Below are positions 1-13,209 of a DNA stretch of 64,000 bases, piece after piece; position 1 is the first letter of the stretch, and every line of letters starts with the position of its first letter. Under the pieces are notes generated by a model. That model was not told the DNA's origin and made no database searches. It saw only the letters and a program-made list of their open reading frames with translations. The stretch comes from Malachius bipustulatus (lineage: Eukaryota > Arthropoda > Insecta > Coleoptera > Melyridae), in the NCBI GenBank assembly GCA_910589415.1, contig OU342634.1:1-64000 (forward strand), in the 5' to 3' direction. The position numbers and the translations under genes were made by a program.

Positions 1-349
1 AATTTTTAGAATGGGATAAGTAGTTTTTCGAGCGACATGAACCTGCGTTTTACAAAAAAAGTGAATAGGCAGTTGTGAGAAAAGACGTGGTTCAGAATTG
101 TATGAACCATCTAAAATATATACAGTGGTTCAGGTCAGCACAAGTATGATGGTTCAGGATGGTACGGTTTTTTTTTGTATAAAATGATAAAAAATAAATC
201 TCTTTTTTCGTGATGTATATGTTCAAAAATATGATATTCGAATAATGACAAATAAATATACGCCGAGAGACGGGCTCCAACTGCTTATTTAAGCCATGGT
301 TCAGGATGGTATGAAATTTCGACTGGCTCAGGAAGGATAGAAAGATCTA
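1..349. other. AT-rich non-coding stretch with a short dispersed motif
   Basis: No gene is supported here. A motif close to GGTTCAGGATGGTA recurs four or five times between about 90 and 345, partly as inverted copies, which suggests the remains of a small repeat. The 62-codon minus-strand reading frame at 92-280 has no recognisable features and looks like chance in AT-rich DNA. Confidence 0.4.
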
Positions 350-2053
350 TATATATATACAGGGTTACTGGTAACTGGATACATTCCTTTGGTGATCTGA
401 TAAAACAAGAGGTAAGGAGTAAATTAACCCCAACATGCACTATACAAAACTCAATAGATTTTGAGATATTTGAATTTTCAACTTTTCTTAAAAAAATGGT
501 TTCAGATGTCTTGAAATGTAATTTTCAAAAAATCTACTTTAACTTTTTGATTTTTTTTTTGCTGGAATACTTGTCCAATACTATGCTTCCTTCTGGATTA
601 AAAAATATCCTGAGGTATTTCGATCGTGTGAAAATTTCAAAGAAAAACTTTCACAAACTATTTTTTTTTAAATAAGATTTAAAAGTTTTTACAAGTTATT
701 TTCGCAAAATTGTCAAGGCAACTTGCGTACAAATTGTTTTAAAAACTTTCTTAGTGTACTAGCTATCTAACAAGGTACGAATCTTGTACAAGAATAACAG
801 AATCTCCCCGCTATGTACCGTTACCGAGGAACAAATCCTTAAGTCGGAACGTTTTAAAAAAAATACGGCCCTGAACGGGGGTCTTAAAATTCTCGGATCC
901 GGCCCATCTTCAATAGGTCGTATTTGGGGGTGACGAGCTTCGTCCCTACCAAGTTTCGTCCCGATCGGTAAAACTTTCAGACACTTTAGTGGCTATTACT
1001 AGGCTATTCCCGAAAAATCCCGAAATTCCCGAAAAAATGACACTTCCCGGGAACGGATCCCGCTCATTTTCAATGGGCATCGTGCCACGGTGCGCCTCTT
1101 CAATCTAGCCAAATTTAAACTTTCCCACATGAAAACTGGCGGCTCTAGAGTGTTTCCTAGCAAAGTCACAGAAGTTTCGTAAGTATACGTATTCTTGTGC
1201 CCGAAAAAAGTCTGTCTGTCGGTCTGTCTGTCTGTGACTTTGCTAGGAAACACTCTAGAGCCGCCAGTTTTCATGTGGGAAAGTTGAAATTTGGCTCGAT
1301 TGAAGAGGCGCACCGTGGCACGATGCCTATTGAAAATGAGCGCGATCCGTTCCCGGGAAGTGTCATTTTTTCGGGAATTTCGGGATTTTTCGGGAATAGC
1401 CTAGTAATAGCCACTCTAAGTGTCTGAAAGTTTTACCTATCGGGACGAAACTTGGTAGGGACGAAGCTCGTGACCCCCAAATACGACCTATTGAAAATGG
1501 ACCGGATCCAAGAATTTTAAGACCCCCGTTCAGGGCCGTATTTTTTTTTAAATGTCCCGACTTAAGGATTTGTTCCTCGGTAACGGTACATAGCGGGGAG
1601 ATTCTGTTATTCTTGTACAAGATTCGTACCTTGTTAGATAGCTACTACACTGGGGAAGTTTTTAAAACAATTTGTACGCAAGTTGCCTTGACAATTTTGC
1701 GAAAATAACTTGTAAAAACTTTTAAATCTTATTTAAATAAAAATAGTTTGTGAAAGTTTTTCTTTGAAATTTTCACACGATCGAAATACCTCAGGATATT
1801 TTTTAATCCAGAAGGAAGCATAGTATTGGACAAGTATTCCAGCAAAAAAAAAATCAAAAAGTTAAAGTAGATTTTTTGAAAATTACATTTCAAGACATCT
1901 GAAACCATTTTTTTAAGAAAAGTTGAAAATTCAAATATCTCAAAATCTATTGAGTTTTGTATAGTGCATGTTGGGGTTAATTTACTCCTTACCTCTTGTT
2001 TTATCAGATCACCAAAGGAATGTATCCAGTTACCAGTAACCCTGTATATATAT
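350..2053. repeat. Giant palindromic (foldback) element
   Basis: The left arm (about 350-1169) reappears as its reverse complement in the right arm (about 1229-2053), leaving a short central spacer of some 59 bp with a TCTG microsatellite. The outer ends read ATACAGGGTTACTGG and its complement, and both are bordered by ATATAT, so a TA-type duplication is possible but not resolvable. The arms match closely over their full length with small indels. No transposase is encoded; open frames inside are mirror images of one another. It is best read as a long foldback or palindromic MITE. A transcript across it would form a hairpin of roughly 0.8 kb. Confidence 0.85.
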
Positions 2054-2159
2054 CGTGGGCAGGTGAATTTTGGAAAACCACTTTTTCGTGATCTGGGGGT
2101 CATGATCGGTGGACATTTGATGAGTTTGGGTGATTTTCGAAAAGTGATGTCGTCCTCAA

Positions 2160-2188
2160 TAGTGTATTTTTTGTTAAAAAATACACTA
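2160..2188. repeat. Perfect 13-bp stem hairpin
   Basis: TAGTGTATTTTTT (2160-2172) is followed by three bases and then by its exact reverse complement (2176-2188). It lies where similarity to the LTR of element B begins, so it may mark an old junction. Confidence 0.6.
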
Positions 2189-2189
2189 A

Positions 2190-5100
2190 AACCTCTGACT
2201 TGCGAAGTGCCAAAAATAAAATACAAAAACATACAATGAAAAACACACAACGAAACACATGCAATGAAACGACGACATGTTATAATCAAGCATTTGCTTG
2301 GGCGTTGAGGGGTGAGAACTAAATCTCTTGTATTATGGTAACCTGTCATTTTAACGTTAGTCTTTGCGAACCGTTTAGTACCTGTAAAGAAAAGACATAA
2401 CAAAACACACATAAATTAGACCTTGTTGATGCGGAAGCCCAATCGACTTTCTCAACACCCCGGACTAATGGAAAAAGACGTAATAAAACACACATAAATT
2501 AGACCTTGTTGATGCGGAAGCCTCATCGACTTTCTCAACACCTCCGTGGACTAATACCAAATAAATAAAATCGATTCCAAAGGACATCCAACGTTAAAAT
2601 GAGACATAACCTATACAACAGATTGAAGCGTCGTTGTCTAACGTTGCGATTCGTGAGTCAAACATACAAAATCATATCGCCGTTTCATTTAGGATTTTAC
2701 ATAAAAATACACCCTGACAAAAACATAAAATACAAGAGACACAACACATAATCGTCACCGTTTTGGTGCAAAATTTACATTGATAAACAAATCTGTTATA
2801 TTCAGGAAGACCACATTTTTTATCTTTCTATTTCAAGGACTCATACCTCCTGAAAAGGAAACAAGACACACAAAAATGCAAATAAAAAAACAAATAAATA
2901 GATCGGGCGAGTAAATAAATGGCAGCAAGTAAATAAATAGATCGGGCAAGTAAACAAGTAGCAATAAATAAATAAATATAGGTCAGAGCAAGTAAATAAA
3001 ATAAATATAGTTTAGAGTCCAGGAAATAGGAAATACAAAATGAGGCCAAACATATTATATAGCAGAGGCGTTATCGATCCGTAAAAAGACAGTCCTCGAT
3101 AACAATTTAGAAAAGAAATCAAATTCATCTGTAAAGTCCCAGGTAGCACACTGTCGTCCTAATGACGTCAATTTTAGGTCATTATTGGTCTGCGACGTCA
3201 TTTGTCCAACTTAGGACGTCCGAATGACGTCACATTTTATGACGTCTATTCGACGTCTATGATTTAACGTCAATATGACGACATTATTAGGTCATATCTA
3301 TGACGTATATTTGATCTTTTTTCGCTCTATAAAAAGCCCAATTTTATTTTATTTCATAAAATTTTTTATCAATATCTTTTATTTACTTATAAAATATTGC
3401 AAACCCCTTATTTGTAATATAAATTTTGTTCACCCCGTCATTTTCCTCACAATTGCACTGACATTCGCTCTCTCGCTCGCTCAGGTTTGGTGCCAATTAC
3501 TTCATCTCTCTCATCAGTGCTCGGTTATTCGTGCTCGCATTAATGGCGGTCGGTTCACGAAAACGCAACGCAAGCGGCTAGCGTTGCCAGATGTAACATA
3601 TAATATGGAATATTGTGACAATTTAAAGTTTCCCTGAATTTCAAGATTTTTTAAATATGTAAATATAATATGTAACAAAATCATCAATCGTTCCTAATTC
3701 TTAGGTAGGTACATTATAAATAGTTTTTTTTAATGTAGGTACGTAGGTAAGGTAAGTACCTACCTCTCTTTCAGCAACAAAAAAAGATAACATCCCTTCA
3801 CTGACCAATTTTTTTTTTAACTTTTAGATATTTTATTCTATATCTAGATGTCTAGGTGTTAGCAAAAATTTTTAATAAATTTAATTTTCGAATAATAAAA
3901 TAAATATTTCATATTTTGTTTTTCAAAATTTTAGAAATATAAAAAAAAACAATAAGTAATTTCAGTTTTCAAAGTCACATCAAATTTTAGCTTATGCTGG
4001 ATTTATTTTATTTTTATTATAACATCATTTTCTGATCAATCTAATATCGACAACCCGGAGTCATAGTTTCTTTTCTTCCATATGGCAACCCTGAACAGGC
4101 AGAAGACCGTTACCGTTAGGCAATCACCATCAGTACCATCACCATCACCTCACCTCGTTGTGGTTGTCGTTAGCACGGAGAACGGGGGTGGCGAGTGGCG
4201 ACTATAGCAGCGAGATCGCCTTTTACTTTATTTATTTATTGTTTTGACTTTTGATTTGAATGTTTTGTTTTTGTGTTGGTTAACTCTCAGATCGTCATCA
4301 GCACAGAAGAACTAAGAACAAGAACTCAAGAACTTATTTGTGGTGTTTGCTGTTATTACATGGTACCTAATTATTAGACATTCGTCTTTCAAAAATCTGT
4401 TTTTTTTTACATAGGACACAGCTAAAAGCTAAGGTAAGCTTGAGTTTATAGATAATAATCGAGGTACCTAATTATATTAGTAATAATAGGAATCAAATGG
4501 GAAAATTAGTTTTGCAATTCAAAGCTATTTGTTTTATACTTAAGAGTGGAGGGTAACCTTAAGACTCTCTCTAACAATGAATAATTAACATTTTTGATGT
4601 GAACTGAACTTACTAATAAAGATCAAATAGGTAGGTTTAAAATAAACTCATAATATCCTTTATTTTTGCAGTAAACAATAAGAGCAAGGATGACCTTTGT
4701 GTTAATCGAATTTTCCCCGTCAGAAAGTGGAGGCTTATCCATATATTTCGGGATGACTGGATAACACCAAGAAAAACGGAGATCTTTGGAATATTTTGTT
4801 ACTATTATGTTTATTTTTGATACTGTAACCACCTATTGTAAATATACTAAATAAATTGCGTTGATACCCAATACCCATAAGTCGAATTATTGTTATTATT
4901 ATTATTCCCTATATATGTATAGTCATATGTCAGTCACATTGACGTCATTTCTGACGTCTTTATACGTAACTTCTGACGTCTTTATACGTCATATTTGACG
5001 TCTTTTAACGTCATGTTTTGACGTCATTTTACGTCAGATACTGACGTCATTTGGCTGTGACATAATGACGTCAGTTTTTGATCATCTGGACGTCATATTA

Positions 5101-6237
5101 AATGGACTAATGACGTAAGTACTGTCGAAAAAATGACGTCAAATTAACGTCACTGTGCTGCCTGGGGTGTGTGTCGCTCGCATTCCAAAACAATAAAATT
5201 TCAATTTGAATAAAAGGGTTAATGATCAAAATCTCACAATGGCAATTAAGTTTGACGATAATGACAAAGAAGTTAAAATTCACAAGTAAAATGCAGTCAA
5301 AGACATAATAAAATTATACAGTGTGATCGTTTAAATAGTTTCATAAATAAAATGTAATTAAAATTGTTGAGAGCAGAAAAGAGTTTAAAATACAAAGAAA
5401 ATGTGATCACTGCAAAATAAATTGCTAGAGAAATGTGCTTGATCAAAATAATAATAATAATAATAATAATAATCAAAAGGCATGTGCTGGTTCATTATTT
5501 CAATAAATAAATTTAAATAATTCAAATAAACATAAAGATTTCTGTAAAACGTGGAGTAAAAATGAATCATGTTTTCTGTAAAACGTGGTGTTATACAATT
5601 GGTGTTAAAAATGGGGCCCTACTACCTGCACCAATTGTATGATTTTCATGAGATAAAATTTAAAGTCGAGCAGCACGTGTTAATTTACCAATTAAAATAG
5701 ATAGCAATTGTAAACCTCTTTACACACAGAAGTAATTATTAAAAACACTATGGGCGTGGGCCCCCGCTCCCTTCATGAGAGTAACAAATAACCAAAGGTC
5801 ACGTGTCCTTTTTTAAATATATAAAATGATGTTTCAAACAATAAATAAACAGTAAAAAGGTAAGAGCTAGCCTCTTGTAATATTGTAACAACAACAAATA
5901 AAAAAAATAAACTCACGTGTGTTGGTATAAATAAACAAATAACAAAATGCTGGGAGAATATAACCAAACAATAATGAAAATAATGGAAAGCAGCTGTGCT
6001 TATGTTCACTGTCTCGATGTCAGAAATGAAGTGCCGTCTGAACACTGAGAGTAGACTAATGACAATACGTAACACGTTTTCGGATACTTCGAGTGACTGA
6101 CAAAAATGACGTTTCTGATTTGAAAGCTTGAAAAGTGACAAATGACATTTGAATTCATAGAATATAACTGAATAGGATCGATTCTCAAGTTTACAATTTT
6201 TAACATGCGCAGTTGTTATATGGTTTGGGTCCTTTCA
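2190..6237 (-). repeat. Old 5'-truncated LTR relic of the element B family, split by an insertion
   Basis: The segments 2190-3137 and 5167-6237 together match the LTRs at 24535-27180 and 29562-32269 from roughly position 25118 to the LTR end, including the terminal GGGTCCTTTCA. Many substitutions and small indels separate them, so this copy is much older than those in the array. The first ~580 bp of the LTR are missing. The relic is interrupted by the element at 3138-5166. The strand follows the LTR orientation of element B. Confidence 0.75.
3138..5166. mobile_element. Non-autonomous TIR element with TGACGTCA-rich ends
   Basis: The element cleanly interrupts an older LTR relic, which defines both ends. 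The imperfect terminal inverted repeats begin CCCAGGTAGCACACTG on the left and read CCCAGGCAGCACAGTG as the complement of the right end. Each end carries a dense array of GACGT-type motifs, many of them the full palindrome TGACGTCA (about 3165-3310 and 4936-5160). The interior (3320-4930) is AT-rich, with a GC-richer patch at about 4080-4220, and no convincing gene. A target duplication is not clear. No transposase is present, so mobilisation would need a source elsewhere. Confidence 0.75.
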
Positions 6238-7129
6238 ACTTTGGCATTTTTTATCTCACCAAATTGAAGACCAGAATTTTTTTAATTATTTTTCCCGTAC
6301 TCTTCTGAGTGCCCCTACAATGTACTGAAGAGTTTATCCGTCATTTTCTTAACACCCTGTATATATAGACATATAAACGGTCCTATACAGGCCCGTACAA
6401 GATATCTTTAAAATAAATTTATTTCAATAAATAAATTTCTGAAATCCGAGGCGACGCTTCGAAGCTCAGCAGCGGGCTTCACAACGAAGCCCGTGTATAT
6501 AGCAACCATTCGATTCCCCTTGCCTCCAGTACCCGCCTCAGAAAATTTCTCTGGGGGCTTTATAACGTACTGTTTCAGCATTCGCTTATACAAAAAGTTT
6601 CGAGAATCTCACTGCAGAGGGCGCTTTCCTGTATAAGTTTTATACACTGGAAGCATTACAAACAAACGTATCGTTACCTGGCCCTACGCATGGCAACACG
6701 GCTGGGCCCGACAACGTACATAAAATATATTTTCATGAGTAATATACCGCCGGGCTTTAGATCGCAGATAGTAGATATATTTTTATAAATACCTACTTGA
6801 AAACAGCTGTTCTTACAAATAGATGTATGCAAATAATAATGTACAGTTGCGGCCATCCAAATGTGAACTTCAATACCGCATTTTTGAATCTTTTATTTGG
6901 TTATACAAAAATTGGTGGATACATCATCAAATAATATAGGTAATTTTTTAAACAAACCAAATTTTTAGGGTGTACCTTGAAAGTAATTTCTTTTAACATT
7001 AAAAATTCGGAAAATAGATCATGTACCTCACATTTAAAATTTTCTTTCCTATACCTACTTATAAAATTGAAACTAAATTGAGTAAATATTGTAGTTTGAT
7101 TTATGTGCCTAAAAAAATAACAATAAAGT
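6238..7129. other. Non-coding, no recognised gene
   Basis: AT-rich DNA with an isolated CACCCTGTATATATAG end-like motif near 6350, of the type that borders many elements in this window. Short frames here have no recognisable domain. Confidence 0.4.
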
Positions 7130-7976
7130 CTGTACACTGAGAGTTGTCTGTTGTGATAACTAAGGATACATCATCTCGTTATGTTTCTTACTCCTTCTAT
7201 TGCATTGCATAGTCAATCGAGTTAAAATGGGACGTATTGTCAGAAATACGTTTGAATCGTCTGCAATTCTAAAAAGATGAGCGAGAGTGAGACGGAAGTA
7301 TCGACTCGCGTCTTGATACGCTTAGATTGATACGATATTACGATAAGATTGTCGTCGCTACTATCAGTAGTGTCAGTGTCAGCGGTAAATATACTAATAA
7401 GGTTTGTCTTGTGATTTGAAACGTTTTTAATACGAAATTAGCAGAATTACCTGTGTCCTGTGTTATTGTCCTGTGATAAACTATGAGTAACTTATTATAA
7501 TTGCTCGAATGCCTAAAAATCTATTTCCTTATTGCTTTGCCTGGGAAACGATTGAACTCCCTAGTACGTGGTCTTGTGGTTAAATTGCTGGAATATTTTA
7601 CTTGCAAATAAGAAAACGGAGGTGTTATTCTTTCTTTTAAACGGCAACCAGCAGGTAGGTGACATGATATTTCTATCATGATGGTAACAATAATTATTAT
7701 GATTCATAGTAAGAAACATAACGAGATGATGTATCCTTATTTACTTGCATTATATAATATATGTTATCAAAAAGTTGCAAGGCTCTACTTCGTCAATAAC
7801 TTGTCGAAATAATATATTTGTAGGATATTCATTATTCCACAACACACGCCACTGACACGAACTGCGATACCACATCTGGTTCGACTTAGAAATAAGTGTA
7901 CGATTCAAATCGAATTAAATGAAATTGTTTAGTCAGAATCAGTGTGGCATGACAACGGACAACTCTCAGTGTACAG
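7130..7976. mobile_element. Non-autonomous TIR element, about 850 bp
   Basis: The terminal inverted repeats are about 20 bp, starting CTGTACACTGAGAGTTGTC on the left with a near-exact complement ending at 7976. A second, internal inverted pair lies at about 7164-7190 and 7708-7737 around the motif CATCATCTCGTTATG. No coding potential is seen. The interior at 7250-7400 is less AT-rich and may be captured sequence. The superfamily is not identifiable because no clear target duplication can be read. Confidence 0.7.
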
Positions 7977-8346
7977 AGAGTAATCTGCTCTACATTTTAT
8001 TAATACATATTTCTGATATTATTACACTTCAGGTATTTTTCAATTGGTTTTACGATGTTCAGAGCAAATAAAACAATATTAAAAAAACACGTAGATTAAA
8101 AAAACTTATTTTTTGAAGGGAAAATTTGAAACTCAACAGTGACATGCAAATTATATTTTTATTAAACTTTAAACTTAACAAATCATATTTAATAACTTAA
8201 CATTAAAATCCTTCAACTTGAAGTAGAAAAATGTTTAAAAATGTACCCGTGAGACAATATAAAACTTAAATGGTTATTCTTAAAAATGTTACAGCATATT
8301 ATTTACTTTAACCGGTAACGATGACTGTAAATGTCGTTTTACTAAA

Positions 8347-10116
8347 CTGCCGTGTTAACCCTAAACGCCGTATCTACATTTTAGTAGTTTTGAGATATTT
8401 ACGTTTTTGTCTTTTGCCATCTGCCGTTCACAATTGTTTATCTTTGAGAATCCTGATTTTCCATAAGTTATTATTTAAGTTTCTAATTTTATTTAGTCGT
8501 ATTCTTTTTTCTAATAAACTGCAGTTTTTTTCAAAAAATCACTTACGGCAATATATTCAAAGAAAAAATAGATAGATTAGCCGTAAATGAACTTACGGTT
8601 TTTTGCAGTTAAAAATATCTTATACATACTTAGGAGCTTTTGCCGTATACAGGATGGTTAACAATTCGATGCTCACCATTAGGATCTAGGAAACGGTAAA
8701 AGATACAGGGTGGGTTAAATTAGAGAAAAGTTGCACAGTTTTATGCTTACTAAGAATCTGAAAGAAAATGTATGGAAACTTCAGGCGTTGCTGAAATATC
8801 CTGCAAAAACTTAAAAATGGGGATTTATTATTTCAATCATATATATTTTATTATCGAAAAGAAATTAAAATATTTTTGTAGGTTTACATAAATCATCAAA
8901 AGCTATCATATGTCATTTTCAAAATTTTCAAGGACTGCAGTTTTCATAGTCAACTTTTGTTTTTCTTATGGCCGCCATATTGTTTTTTCGTGTTATTCGC
9001 TATTAAAAAAATCAAGGAAACAATCTATCAAATTAAAAAAAATTTTTTAAAAATTTTATTCTTTATTCGAAAAAAAAAAGAAAATCATTTCACCGAATAA
9101 CGTCAATATGACGTCGCGACTTGATATTGCTTGCCTTATGGGTTTTTTTAGGTTTCCTTTAGACCATTCGGTTAAACAGAGGTTATTTTTCCGACAAAAG
9201 AAGAACAAAAATTTGGAAGAAATTTTTTTTTTAATGTGATAGATTACTTATTTATTTTGTTTCTTAGATTTTTTTAACAGCGAATGACACGAAATAACAA
9301 TATGGCAGCCATAAGAAAAACAAAAGTTGACAATGAAAATTCTGGGATCTAGTAGTCCTTGAAAATTTTGGAAATGACAGATGATGCCTTTTTAAAGTAA
9401 ACCTACAAAAATATTTCAATTTCTTTTCAATAATAAAAAAGATATGATTGAAATAAGAAATCTCCATTTTCAAGTTTTTTCAGGATATTTCAGCAACGCC
9501 TGAGAAGTATCCATAAATTTTCTTTCAGATTCTTAATAAGCATAAAATTGTGCAACTTTTCTCTAATTTAACCCACCCTGTATCTTTTACTGTTTCCGAG
9601 CACTTATAAAAATAAATAAAATATAGTTTTTATGATAAATGCACACACAATTTTATTATTATGTATTTTTTTCGGTACTTACTTTCGGTAAAACAATTAT
9701 TTTTGTATTATTATTACTTTTATTATTATTCTTTGAAATAAATAAAACAAACTGCGTATCTTACTTGGTTATTTTCTAGATACGGCATTTTCGATCAGGA
9801 TTACTCATATACGTATACATACGTAATTTGAATACTTGAATTTAATTAAATTTATTTAACATTTATGCCGTATCTGCATATTATGCTTACAGATACGGCA
9901 AACTTCCCTAATAAAATGAACATACGGTAAAATGCTCTAGAGAACTGATGAAAACTGCAAATACGGCGAACTAAATTAGCGATTTATAGCTGTTAGGATG
10001 GATATACGGCGTTTTCGCTTATGGTAATAGATAGAGAATATAAAGTCCCATCAGAACATCCGATAAGCCGAAAATGAGAAAATTGTCACTTACGGCGTTT
10101 ACGGTTAACACGGCAG
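8347..10116. mobile_element. TIR element with TACGGC-rich ends
   Basis: The ends are inverted repeats beginning CTGCCGTGTTAACC, bordered on both sides by TAAA (8343-8346 and 10117-10120), a likely target duplication. GCCGTA/TACGGC occurs at least ten times in the element outside the nested foldback at 8689-9597. Such subterminal arrays are typical of transposase-binding sites in hAT-like and P-like elements; the assignment to any superfamily is inference. Without the nested insertion the element is about 860 bp. The 84-codon frame at 8321-8575 crosses the left end and is not a plausible gene. Confidence 0.75.
8689..9597. mobile_element. Foldback MITE, copy 1
   Basis: Two arms of about 400 bp are reverse complements of each other, with outer ends GGAAACGGTAAAAGATACAG and a one-mismatch complement on the right. 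The arms include a conserved block, TATGGCCGCCATATTG. It is nested inside the TACGGC element. A diverged relative of the same structure lies at 42068-42946. No protein is encoded. Confidence 0.8.
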
Positions 10117-10157
10117 TAAAGTTAAGAAACATTGTTATTATAAGAAGAGGAGAGAAT

Positions 10158-11390
10158 TTTATTATGACATTTTTTTTGTAATATATAGGGTGAGGCGCGA
10201 CGAACGCCCCGGTCTGTGTAAAAATAAAATTGGGTCTTATACAGAGTCGTAGTGCCTTAACTTAAAATTATTTTGGACTATATACAGAATGTTCCATAAT
10301 ATGAGAGTGGCATTTCAAAGTTATGTTTTTTTTAAATGGAATGCTCCTATGTTATTGCATTTTAGATTGTCTGAGAAGACAAAATAAGATTTGCTTTTAC
10401 AGTTGGTGTTTAAATTCAGGGTCATTATTTACATCCGCGTGTCCTACAGTTTCACTATGGCACTTATATAGCGGTGGAGGACATACCTATAGTAACACCA
10501 GGAAAGGTATTCATTTGCTTTGCAAATTAATGGTTATAGACCAAAAAAATGGCACTAAAAATCGCTCTAAGGAGTACGGTCCTGGTAGCCCGCATATAAT
10601 ATCGTGGGCTACCAAAAATTATACCTACAGGGTGATAAAAAATTTGAAAAAATCTGAGATTTCTCCACGCGTCGCCAAATAAAAAAAAACAAAGAAAGTA
10701 TAAATGTTTCTATACCTACCATTATGGTATGATAGGATAGTACATAAAAAGTTAAAATAGGGACATGTGAGCCGTTTTTCTCTATCTTGAGCTGTTTTCG
10801 TTGTACAGGGCCTTGAACTCCAAAAATGACCATTTTCACTTGTTTATAACTCACAAACTTCTGAATTTAAACAAGCATTCCATTAAAAAAAAAAATAACT
10901 TTGATTATGCCATTCTCATATGAGACACCTGTACCGGGTGGGCATCTAAGAATGAAAAGCGGCCATATCTTGGGAAATATTGATCCTACAGTTTCAAAAT
11001 GAAAATTTTCCAGACATAAGTGACTATGCGAAATGCAATGAAAATATTTTCAAGATGGTCGCACTTCCGGAAATACCGGAAGTTGACACCTACTTCGTTA
11101 TTTTAAAGGGGACACCCTTTATATTATTGTATTTTTAAATTGCCTGGCAAAATCGAATACAGGTGGTTTTCGCAATTGTAATTTAGGTTGAGTAGTTTAT
11201 GAGTTATAAACAAGTGAAAATCGCAATTTTCAATTTTCAAAGCATCTCACATTGAAAACGGCTCAAGATATTTAAAAACGGCTTACATGTCCCTATCTTA
11301 ACTTTTTTCAAGATATCCTACCATGTGGTTTACATTTTTATACAGGGTGATGAAAATTAAAAGATTTTTCATCACCCTGTAGAAAAATCT
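10158..11390. repeat. Composite inverted-repeat region
   Basis: Segments around 10600-10870 and 11170-11385 are diverged reverse complements, both with outer ACAGGGTGATGAAAA-like ends. A second inverted pair lies at 10270-10340 and 10870-10930. The stretch 10929-11318 has an inverted second copy at 44766-45139, so this is an interspersed family. The 119-codon plus-strand frame at 10323-10682 runs through the repeat and has no recognisable domain. Confidence 0.65.
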
Positions 11391-11575
11391 AAACTATATG
11401 CCGTTCACATATTAAAAAGCATTGGTAGGCCATGAACTTTTGTTTTTAGGTTTACAAAAATGAAAACTCCCTAGATCTTGATTGACAATATCAGCTGATC
11501 GAGGTATTGAAGGTTAAGTAAACACCGACACTTGTCAAATATCTCAAATTGCCTCAGCTGATTAACAGCCTTGTT
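11391..11575. other. Non-coding flank left of element A
   Basis: A short AT-rich flank up to the 4-bp target site GTCT (11576-11579). After removal of element A it continues directly into the DNA at 22934, just upstream of the broken DDE transposase gene. Confidence 0.5.
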
Positions 11576-11579
11576 GTCT

Positions 11580-13209
11580 TGTAACCCTTCCTTCGCTCGA
11601 TCACAAAAAAAAAAAAAAAATTTTAATTAATCAGGCCAAAAAGAAAACTAAAAAAAAATAAGCGAAAGGAAGGTGTCTTTCCCTCTGATCCCATCCAGGT
11701 ACCTTCAAATTTGTTTGTACACAAAACAGGACAGAGGGGTAAAATAGTTAAAAAGGATGATGATGATGAAACTACAAATTTGTCGACATGATCGTCTAAA
11801 TAAATAAAAAAATTATAAGATTCAAAATTTACATAACTGACCTGCCCTACGTTGTGTCTTTTTATTATTCAGGCCTTACAGATACTTAAAATAAAACTCA
11901 CATAAAAAAATTTAACAATTTATTGGACTTCTCCAATTAAAAATATAAAACTTCCCAGCTAACGGTATATTGTATTGTGAGACAAAAGAAAATTTATCTT
12001 GGATTTCTCCCTTATCATCTACATACTAGCAACATTTCTTAAAAATAGAACAATAGTAAACTACAAAAAAATTGGTGATCTCGTTGATCAACCAATTACC
12101 TTCATTAGGTACCTGACATAAAAATTCACATTCTTAACACTAACTAAATTTGGCCAATTAATTCTCCCTGATAATTAATTTAGATTAAGATTAAATACTA
12201 AATTGAACATTTCTACTCACTAGCTAAAACTAACAACATTGGGGAAGTATTTCCCAATTATTAAAATAATAAAAATTCCCATCCTGATAAAATCAATAAC
12301 GCAATCTGATGAAGTTACTTCCTCTCTTTTAAGAGAGAAAATTCAATGTAAAATAAATGAAACAAAAGAATTTACAAGGTACCTTTGAAGTTCCAATCAT
12401 TTCTTGATGAAACGTGACTGCAACAGAAAGATCCAAAAGAAATGAGATAGACTGAGATGCCTACTCCCTCTCCAGTTGGCTAGGTCCGGCTTTGTCTGTA
12501 GAACGCCATTACTTCCAAAAAGAATTATGCTCTTCTACCCAGTGCTTGAAAATGGGATATTTCTCAACGGAGACCACCATCAGCACATTTTGGAAATAAA
12601 ATAAACGACTAAACGATAGATCTTATTATAGATCCACCCCTAAGGAGGGACCCTGCAACGAGAACAAATTATAAACACCTAAAATTCTACTAATCGCCAT
12701 CTTTAATTTTCTTTACCAAAAGAACTCCTTCGTCCTTTCAGGTTACTTGAAACTACATCTCCACACTCACATAGATGAAATTGATTTCTCCTGATTTAGG
12801 AAATAACAAGAACATTAGTTTTTACTAAAATAGAACCAAACAAACTCCATACCTGAATTTTCCAGCAAGAACAATACAACACTATAAACAACAAATTGCT
12901 CCACTCACATCTTCACCTCATCATGGTTTTCGACAGAGAGAGCGACCGTCCGCGTCCGACGATCTTCCCTGTCCTCGACCCCTTTGTTAATCGATAGACC
13001 GGCGCACCGGCCACCCGTCTACTACCTCGGTCGGTCACTTCACCGAGTGGCAGTTGACAAGACTCTGACTGACAGACTCATAACTCGATCCCGTTACTAT
13101 ACCTCAAACTATAGAACTTGCGGAGGGCACCAAACCAAAGAAACGCCATCTTGGAAGTCCTTCCATGCGTAAATTCATTCGGGATAACTACGGAAAAGCG
13201 CACGCTACA
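11580..13209 (-). repeat. 3' LTR of element A
   Basis: 1630 bp. On the plus strand it begins TGTAACCC and ends CGCTACA, giving TG...CA ends. It appears identical to the copy at 21300-22929. It contains an A-rich run near 11606 and no recognised gene; the 62-codon frame at 12984-13172 is repeated in the other LTR and has no known features. Confidence 0.95.

Noticed and set aside
5449..5474. (AAT)n tracts at 5449, 26403, 31491 and 34163 as separate features
   Set aside because: They are one microsatellite within the element B LTR, repeated with the LTR.
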